Below are positions 58,565 to 64,000 of a DNA stretch of 64,000 nucleotides, piece by piece. Position 1 is the first letter of the stretch; each line of letters opens with the position of its first letter. The stretch is from Caenimonas soli (GTDB lineage Bacteria; Pseudomonadota; Gammaproteobacteria; Burkholderiales; Burkholderiaceae_C), in contig NZ_JABJVV010000022.1 of NCBI RefSeq assembly GCF_013155545.1, positions 34,668 to 98,667 on the forward strand. Reading direction: 5' to 3'. The notes beneath the pieces are model-generated. The model saw nothing but the letters and a program-made list of their open reading frames with translations. It did not search any database and had not been told where the DNA came from. The translations under genes and the position numbers were made by a program.

Positions 58565-59770
58565 ATGACCAAACACGCATTCATCTGCGACGCCATCCGC
58601 ACTCCCTTCGGCCGCTATGCCGGCGCGCTGTCGTCAGTGCGCACCGACGACCTGGGAGCCATCCCGCTCAGGGCGCTGATGGCGCGCAATCCCAAGGTCG
58701 ACTGGCAGGCCGTGACCGATGTGATCTTCGGCTGCGCCAATCAGGCGGGCGAAGACAATCGCAACGTGGCGCACATGGCGAGCCTGCTCGCGGGCCTGCC
58801 CATCGAGCTGCCGGGCGCTACGATCAACCGCTTGTGCGGATCGGGGCTGGACGCCATCGGCACGGCGGCACGGGCGATCAAGGCCGGCGAGGCCACGCTG
58901 ATGATTGCCGGCGGCGTCGAGAGCATGAGCCGCGCACCCTTCGTCATGCCCAAGGCGGAGAGCGCCTTTGCGCGCAACAACGCGGTCTATGACACCACCA
59001 TCGGCTGGCGCTTCGTCAACAAGCTGATGAAAGAGATGCACGGCGTGGACTCCATGCCCGAGACGGCCGAGAACGTCGCCACCGACTACAAGATCGAACG
59101 CGCGGCGCAGGACCGCATGGCGCTGGCGTCGCAGATGAAAGCCGTGGCCGCGCAGAAGGCCGGCTTCTTCGATGCCGAGATCACGCCGGTCACGATCGCG
59201 CAGAAGAAGGGCGACGCTATCGTCGTGAGCCGCGACGAGCATCCGCGCGAAACCAGCCTGGAGGCGCTGGCCAAGCTCAAAGGCGTGGTCCGGCCCGACG
59301 GCACGGTAACGGCCGGCAACGCCAGCGGCGTCAACGACGGCGCCTGCGCGCTGCTGCTGGCAGATGAAGCCTCGGCCGCCAGGCACGGCCTAACCCCGCG
59401 CGCCCGGGTGGTCGGCATGGCCACGGCGGGAGTGGCGCCGCGCGTCATGGGCATAGGCCCGGCGCCTGCCACGCAGAAGGTGCTGGCCCTCACCGGCATC
59501 AAGCTCGAGCAGCTTGACGTCATCGAGCTCAACGAAGCCTTCGCGGCCCAGGGCCTCGCCGTGTTGCGGCTCCTGGGACTGAAGGACGACGACGCGCGCG
59601 TCAACCCGAACGGCGGCGCCATTGCCTTGGGGCACCCCCTGGGCGCCTCGGGCGCCCGGCTGGCCACCACGGCAGTGAACCAGTTGCACAAGAGCGGCGG
59701 GCGCTATGCACTGTGCACCATGTGCATCGGCGTCGGACAGGGCATTGCCGTGATCCTCGAACGGGTCTGA
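58565..59770 (+). CDS. pcaF: 3-oxoadipyl-CoA thiolase
   Basis: 401-aa thiolase that cleaves 3-oxoadipyl-CoA to succinyl-CoA and acetyl-CoA, the last step of both the protocatechuate and phenylacetate routes. The nucleophile Cys lies in NRLCGSGLDAIG (about residue 90), the second Cys in CTMCIGVGQG, and GHPLGASGAR is intact. Ends the pcaIJF set. It could also serve the paa pathway, whose thiolase (paaJ) is not in the window. Confidence 0.94.
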   Translation: MTKHAFICDAIRTPFGRYAGALSSVRTDDLGAIPLRALMARNPKVDWQAVTDVIFGCANQAGEDNRNVAHMASLLAGLPIELPGATINRLCGSGLDAIGTAARAIKAGEATLMIAGGVESMSRAPFVMPKAESAFARNNAVYDTTIGWRFVNKLMKEMHGVDSMPETAENVATDYKIERAAQDRMALASQMKAVAAQKAGFFDAEITPVTIAQKKGDAIVVSRDEHPRETSLEALAKLKGVVRPDGTVTAGNASGVNDGACALLLADEASAARHGLTPRARVVGMATAGVAPRVMGIGPAPATQKVLALTGIKLEQLDVIELNEAFAAQGLAVLRLLGLKDDDARVNPNGGAIALGHPLGASGARLATTAVNQLHKSGGRYALCTMCIGVGQGIAVILERV

Positions 59771-59844
59771 GAACCCACAACTTGTGCCAATTGTGACCGG
59801 GCACCAACGTTGCGCGCATGGCGGCAGTTCCTACACTGTCCGCC

Positions 59845-60822
59845 ATGCCCTATACAGCTGCCGAGTACGAATACACGCAAATTGCGCTTGACACCGACCT
59901 GGTCGAATTGGCCGCGGGCGAATTGAGGCTCGCCCTGGCGCCCGCCGTCGGCGGCTCCATCGCCGGCTTCAGCCGCGAGTGGCGCGAGGGTGGGGTGGAG
60001 CGGCGCCTCGATTGGCTGCGTCCTGCAACCGACGAGGCCCGGGCAATGCGCAATCCTCTGGGGATGGCCAGCTTCCCGCTGCTGCCGTTCTGCAATCGCA
60101 TCCGCCAGGGCAGGGCCAGTTTCGAGGGACGCGAAATCCGCTTTCCACCCAACCATCCATCGGCCGATTCGCCGCATCCCCTGCACGGCATCGGCTGGCA
60201 GCTTCCATGGCAGGTGGTGACTGCCGATGCGGCGCAGGCGGAACTGGCGTTGGAGGTCGGAGCCAGCCGGGCCTGGCCCTGGCGGTTCTCGGCGCGGCAA
60301 CGCTTCGCGCTCAGCGAGCGCCGGCTTTCGGTGTCGATGTCCCTGACCAACGAGGACACCGCCGCCATGCCCGCCGGCATCGGACATCACCCCTACTTTC
60401 CCCACACGCCTGGCGCCAGACTCACCAGTCGCACGCAGGCGATGTGGGGCGGGGACGCCGAAGTCATGCCCACCACCGTGGAAGTCAGTGATGCGGTGAA
60501 GAAACTGCGCACCGGCATCGTGCTGTCGGAACTCGACCTGGACAACAATTTCGTCGGCTGGGAGCGCGAGGCCATCGTCGAGTGGCCGGCCGACTCAGCC
60601 GGCCCGCGCCGCAGGCTGGTCATGCAAGCGCAGGCGCCGCTCGACTACTTCGTGGTCTATTGCCCGCGCGGATTCGACCATTTCTGCGCCGAGCCGGTGA
60701 GCCAATGCACCGACTGGCTCAACCTGCTGCCCCAGCATGGCCACGGGCCTTTGGGCGGGGCGCGGCTGGCGCCCGGCGAAACCTTGCAGGCGCAGTTCCA
60801 GTTGGTGCCGAGCTGGGGCTAG
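59845..60822 (+). CDS. Aldose 1-epimerase family protein
   Basis: 325-aa galactose-mutarotase-fold protein. HGIGWQLPW and GHHPYFPHT carry the candidate active-site His residues of the aldose epimerase family, and a conserved acidic residue lies near DLDNNFVGW. The exact sugar substrate is not deducible. Starts at 59818 or 59845 are possible, neither with a strong Shine-Dalgarno; 59845 is used because it gives the more usual N-terminus. 74 bp after pcaF, so probably a separate unit. Confidence 0.8.
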   Translation: MPYTAAEYEYTQIALDTDLVELAAGELRLALAPAVGGSIAGFSREWREGGVERRLDWLRPATDEARAMRNPLGMASFPLLPFCNRIRQGRASFEGREIRFPPNHPSADSPHPLHGIGWQLPWQVVTADAAQAELALEVGASRAWPWRFSARQRFALSERRLSVSMSLTNEDTAAMPAGIGHHPYFPHTPGARLTSRTQAMWGGDAEVMPTTVEVSDAVKKLRTGIVLSELDLDNNFVGWEREAIVEWPADSAGPRRRLVMQAQAPLDYFVVYCPRGFDHFCAEPVSQCTDWLNLLPQHGHGPLGGARLAPGETLQAQFQLVPSWG

Positions 60823-60858
60823 GGCTGCGCCGGGCGGGATGCTGCCAGAATAGCCCTG

Positions 60859-61617
60859 TTGAATTTCCCGCTCATCACCGATCCGTACTTCTACGCCGTC
60901 GCCATTCCGGCGGTGCTGCTGATGGGCATCAGCAAAAGCGGCTTCGGCGCGGGTTTCGGCTCGCTCGCCGTGCCCCTGTTGGCGCTCGCGGTCACGGTGC
61001 CCCAGGCGGCGGCCATCATGATGCCGATCTTGCTGCTGATGGACGTGATGGGCCTGGCTACCTTTCGCAAGCACTTCGACCGCGAGCTGATCCGCTTCCT
61101 GGTGCCATTGGGCCTGCTGGGGACGGTCGTGGGCACGCTGTCGTTCAAGCTGCTGGACGCCCGCCTGGTCGCAGGCATCGTGGGCGTTTTCACGCTGCTG
61201 TTCCTGGCCCAGCGCCTGCTGTTCCCGCCCAGGCCGGACAGCCCGCATCCGCCCAAGTGGCTGGGCGCCATACTCACCGTGGCGTCGGGCTTCACCAGTT
61301 TCGTGGCGCATGCGGGCGGGCCGCCGGTCAGTGCCTATGTGGTGCCGATGCGCCTGCCGCCGCTGGTGTTCACGGCAACGATGGCCGCGTTCTTTTTCGT
61401 GGTGAACCTCAGCAAGTGGGTTCCGTACGCCTGGCTGGGCCTGCTGGACCTGCGCAACATGGCGACGTCGCTGGCCTTGCTGCCGATCGCTCCGATTGGC
61501 GTGCTCGTCGGCGTGAAGCTGGCCCATCGCATCCAGCCGCTGGTGTTCTACCGCCTGATCTATACCGGCATGTTCCTCACCGGCACCAAGCTGGTGTGGG
61601 ACGGCTTCTTCCGGTGA
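60859..61617 (+). CDS. TSUP (TauE/SafE) family sulfite/organic-anion exporter
   Basis: 252-aa polytopic protein with about seven to eight hydrophobic segments and the repeated GFGAGFGSLAVPLLALAV (N-terminal half) and SGFTSFVAHAGGPPVSAYVV (C-terminal half) motifs of the TSUP family. Members export sulfite or sulfur-containing organic anions; the substrate here is unknown. The start is TTG at 60859, as no ATG lies upstream in frame. 36 bp after the aldose epimerase gene. Confidence 0.85.
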   Translation: MNFPLITDPYFYAVAIPAVLLMGISKSGFGAGFGSLAVPLLALAVTVPQAAAIMMPILLLMDVMGLATFRKHFDRELIRFLVPLGLLGTVVGTLSFKLLDARLVAGIVGVFTLLFLAQRLLFPPRPDSPHPPKWLGAILTVASGFTSFVAHAGGPPVSAYVVPMRLPPLVFTATMAAFFFVVNLSKWVPYAWLGLLDLRNMATSLALLPIAPIGVLVGVKLAHRIQPLVFYRLIYTGMFLTGTKLVWDGFFR

Positions 61618-61620
61618 CCG

Positions 61621-62253
61621 CTAGTACGCAGAAGCCTTGGCCTCGGCCACTTCGCGCGGCATCTCGGCTTCCAGCGCCGAGATCACGCGGCCCAGGCGCT
61701 GGGTCTCCGTCACGTCGCGAAAGCTGGTGACCGAGCCGACGCGCTTGCCGCGCACGCGTTGCGGCATGACGTGGCATTCGAAGATGCGCCCGTCGGTCAA
61801 CTCGATCATGATGAATTGTTCGGTGTCGGGGTTGGCCTTGCGAGCTTCGACATGCGCCAGGAACCGCGCGGGATCCTTGACCAGTGACATCTGCATGGCC
61901 ATCAGCGCGCCGTCGTTGAGCGTGGCCAGCTTGTCCGCGGAGATGCCCCACATCTCGATGAAGCGCGTGTTGTAGTGCATGGCGCGGCCGAAATAGCCCA
62001 TGGCCAGGATGCCCTCGGTGGTGGAATCCAGGGTCGCCAGCAGCAGGGCAAGAGCGGCCTTCGCTTCGGTCAATTCCTGTGTCCGGCCTTCCAGCGTGCG
62101 GCTGGTCGTGCCCAGTTTCTGGGTAGCGGCCGCCAGGGCGCGCCGTGCTTCGGCCAGCTCCTGCGCGAGGCGGTTGACCAGGTCCGCGAGCCCGGCGGCT
62201 TGCGGCGCCTGCTGCCTTTCTGGTTTAGCCCCAACCGGTTGTGCATGACCCAT
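61621..62253 (-). CDS. PAS-domain protein with N-terminal coiled coil
   Basis: 210-aa cytoplasmic protein. Residues 20-80 form a predicted coiled coil (EARRALAAATQKLGTTSRTLE), followed by a PAS domain (about 85-195; STTEGILAMGYFGRAMHYNTRFIEMWG). No output domain follows. The hybrid kinase encoded upstream (62378 onward) may be its partner, but that is only positional. The start at 62253 is used because upstream starts in frame lack conserved residues. Confidence 0.8.
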   Translation of the reverse strand: MGHAQPVGAKPERQQAPQAAGLADLVNRLAQELAEARRALAAATQKLGTTSRTLEGRTQELTEAKAALALLLATLDSTTEGILAMGYFGRAMHYNTRFIEMWGISADKLATLNDGALMAMQMSLVKDPARFLAHVEARKANPDTEQFIMIELTDGRIFECHVMPQRVRGKRVGSVTSFRDVTETQRLGRVISALEAEMPREVAEAKASAY

Positions 62254-62377
62254 AAGAAAAACCCTTGTCGTGAAGCGCAGCTGCGCGCGATACCTTATCA
62301 AACCACGCGACCCACCTTGCTGCTTAAGCCGATTGCTTAGCGTGCGCTAGGAGAATCGCGCAAACCATCGCCCCGAA

Positions 62378-64000
62378 TCAGGCGCGCGCGGCAGCTTCCA
62401 GCGCCAGGTGGGCGCCCAGTGCGGCGAGCAATTCGCTCATTGGCGCTTCCAGCTCGGCGAGCAGCGGTTCGGCCTGTGGCGTGCCATGGCCCTGTCGCAG
62501 CGCGGCTTCCAGGGCCGTGGCGCGCTCCTGGATCAAGGTGGCCCCTACGTTCCCCGATACCGCCTTGGTCGTGTGTGCGAGTCGCTCGGCCGTCGCGACG
62601 TCGCCGGTGGCAAGTGCGTTGCGGATGTCGCGCACCACATCCTGCTGGCCCACCGCGTAGCGGCGCAGCATCGCCAGGTACAGCGGCTTTTTTCCCATCA
62701 TGCGGCTCAATCCCAGCGCCGTGTCCAGGCCGGCGATGCCATGCGGCAGGCCGTCGTTCGCGGGCGCGCTACCCTGGATGGGCGCAGCGGGCCGCGCCTG
62801 GACCGGTACCGTCGGGACGGCGAGCGGGGCGGCGCGGCGCGGCCGCACCCAGCGAACCAGGATGGCCCACATGTCTTTCGGATCGATCGGCTTGATCAGG
62901 AAGTCGTTCATGCCCGCGTCCATGCACTTGCGGCGGTCCTGCTCCATCGCGTTGGCCGTCATCGCCACAATCGGCAGATGCTCCAGCCGCTCCTGCTTGC
63001 GCATTTCACGGGTGGCGGTGACACCGTCCATGACGGGCATCTGCATGTCCATGAAGACCATATCGTAAGAAAATTTCTGCGTCAGTTCCAGCGCGACCTG
63101 GCCGTTGTCGGCGACATCGACGATCAGGCCCGCGTCTTCCAGCAATTCGCGGGCGACCTGCTGGTTGATGTCGTTGTCCTCGACGAGCAGGATGCGCGCG
63201 CCGCGTATCGCGGCCAGGCGCTCGTCGACTCCGCCGCCGGGCTGCTGCGCGCCCGGTGCTTGCTCCAGCCGCCGGCCTCCCAGCACGTCCATCGTGGTGT
63301 CGAAAAGTATGGAGGCGTTGACCGGCTTGATCAGCACGTTCTGGATGCCCGCGCCTTCGGCTTCCTTCAGCACCTCTTCCCGGCCGTACGCCGTCACCAT
63401 GAGAAACATGGGCGTGGTCGGCAGGCCCAGCGACTTGATGCGGCGCGCCGTTTCCATTCCGTCCATGCCCGGCATGCGCCAATCGAGGTAAACCACGTCG
63501 TAGGGACGGCTCTCGCCGGCCGCCCTGCGGACCTCTTCGATCGCGGCCGCGCCGGAGGCGACTTCGGTGGTCAGGAAAGTCATGCCTTCCAGCATGCCGA
63601 TGATGACCGCGCGCGCATGGTCGTTGTCGTCCACCACCAGCGCACGGCGGCCGCGCAGGTCGGGGTTGGGCAGCAGTTCGCGCCGCGCCATGGAGCCTAT
63701 GCCCAAGCGCGCGCTGAACCAGAAGGTGCTGCCTTTGCCGTGCTCGCTTTGCACGCCCACTTCGCCGCCCATGAGTTCGGCCAGCCTCTTGCAGATCGCC
63801 AGGCCCAGGCCGGTGCCGCCGAACTTGCGGGTGGTGGAGGTGTCGGCCTGCGAGAAGCTCTGGAACAGCCGGCTCATCTGCTCGGACGTGAGGCCGATGC
63901 CGGTGTCCTGCACCCGGAAGTGCAGCAGCACGTCTTTCTCGGTTCGCTCGCTGGCCCGCACCGAAATGACGATCTCGCCCTTGTCGGTGAACTTCACGGC
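62378..64000 (-). CDS. Hybrid sensor histidine kinase, C-terminal part (incomplete at window edge)
   Basis: The last 540 or so residues of a hybrid kinase; the 5' end is beyond base 64000. Visible in order: HATPase_c end (DTGIGLTSEQM, GGTGLGLAICKRLAELMGG), a first receiver (VVDDNDHARA, Asp in YLDWRMPGMDG, Lys in LIKPVN), a second receiver (LVEDNDINQQVA, Asp in FMDMQMPVMDG, Lys in LIKPID), and a C-terminal Hpt domain with His in LAHTTKAVSG. This multi-step phosphorelay layout is that of BarA/LuxQ-type kinases. The input domain and signal are outside the window. Confidence 0.92.
   Translation of the reverse strand, partial: AVKFTDKGEIVISVRASERTEKDVLLHFRVQDTGIGLTSEQMSRLFQSFSQADTSTTRKFGGTGLGLAICKRLAELMGGEVGVQSEHGKGSTFWFSARLGIGSMARRELLPNPDLRGRRALVVDDNDHARAVIIGMLEGMTFLTTEVASGAAAIEEVRRAAGESRPYDVVYLDWRMPGMDGMETARRIKSLGLPTTPMFLMVTAYGREEVLKEAEGAGIQNVLIKPVNASILFDTTMDVLGGRRLEQAPGAQQPGGGVDERLAAIRGARILLVEDNDINQQVARELLEDAGLIVDVADNGQVALELTQKFSYDMVFMDMQMPVMDGVTATREMRKQERLEHLPIVAMTANAMEQDRRKCMDAGMNDFLIKPIDPKDMWAILVRWVRPRRAAPLAVPTVPVQARPAAPIQGSAPANDGLPHGIAGLDTALGLSRMMGKKPLYLAMLRRYAVGQQDVVRDIRNALATGDVATAERLAHTTKAVSGNVGATLIQERATALEAALRQGHGTPQAEPLLAELEAPMSELLAALGAHLALEAAARA

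Noticed and set aside
1..64000. CRISPR arrays, insertion sequences, prophage, toxin-antitoxin or secondary-metabolite genes
   Set aside because: Looked for repeat-spacer patterns, transposase or integrase motifs and found none; gene content is core-chromosomal and catabolic.

Overview
The window is a 64 kb piece of a high-GC (about two-thirds G+C) betaproteobacterial chromosome, most likely from a Comamonadaceae-type member of the Burkholderiales. The evidence is the gene order (miaB next to a GlrK/GlrR system, dusB-fis-purH, hemL-thiD-rubredoxin-pilGHIJ-chpA-yqgE-ruvX-pyrR-pyrB-pyrC'), the phenylacetate and protocatechuate gene sets, and codon use dominated by G/C third positions. Coding density is very high and many genes overlap by ATGA or GTGA. 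No intergenic gap exceeds about 210 bases. I see no insertion sequence, prophage, CRISPR array or rRNA operon.

Layout. 1-10.4 kb: the 5' end of a divergent CcsA/YpjD-like gene, ffh (SRP54), then on the minus strand miaB, a sensor kinase (glrK/qseE-like), a lipoprotein (qseG-like), a sigma54-dependent regulator (glrR/qseF-like), and opgG-opgH for osmoregulated periplasmic glucan synthesis. Between glrR and opgG lie, in order, a GlrR-consensus inverted repeat, a perfect IHF-consensus site and a -24/-12 sigma54 promoter element. 10.4-14 kb: a YeaQ/YmgE-type membrane protein, tRNA-Met with its own terminator, a secreted vWA lipoprotein, and a divergent ECF sigma factor with a membrane-anchored partner. 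14-17.4 kb: a phenylacetate block (enoyl-CoA hydratase; paaG-paaI-paaK) with a perfect 28-bp palindrome in the divergent promoter. 17.4-26.4 kb: a DUF3108 protein, M61 peptidase, dsbC, a UbiH-type hydroxylase, a MOSC protein, a 7TM receptor with a broken GGDEF domain, ychF and a YqaA protein. 26.5-31.7 kb: dusB-fis-purH, then hemL and thiD. 31.8-45.5 kb: rubredoxin, the Pil-Chp chemosensory operon controlling type IV pili (pilG, pilH, pilI, pilJ, chpA), then yqgE, ruvX, pyrR, pyrB and a catalytically dead dihydroorotase homologue (pyrC').

45.5-53.2 kb: an acyltransferase, a Fur-box-flanked iron ABC transporter pair without a binding protein, tRNA-Arg, a MoxR/CoxE-type ATPase and vWA pair, and cytochrome c4. 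53.2-60 kb: a protocatechuate/beta-ketoadipate block (pcaHG with divergent pcaQ; an IclR regulator divergent from pcaI-pcaJ-pcaF) with a regulator-type operator in each divergent promoter. The end holds an aldose-1-epimerase-like gene, a TSUP permease, a PAS protein and the 3' part of a hybrid histidine kinase cut by the window edge.

The most interesting signal is regulatory: the sequence predicts that the GlrK-GlrR envelope two-component system drives opgGH through sigma54. The regulator itself carries GAFTDA instead of GAFTGA in its sigma54-contact loop. No completely unknown multi-gene system is evident; the least explained clusters are the ECF sigma/vWA lipoprotein locus (10.9-14.0 kb) and the MoxR/vWA locus (49.5-52.4 kb).
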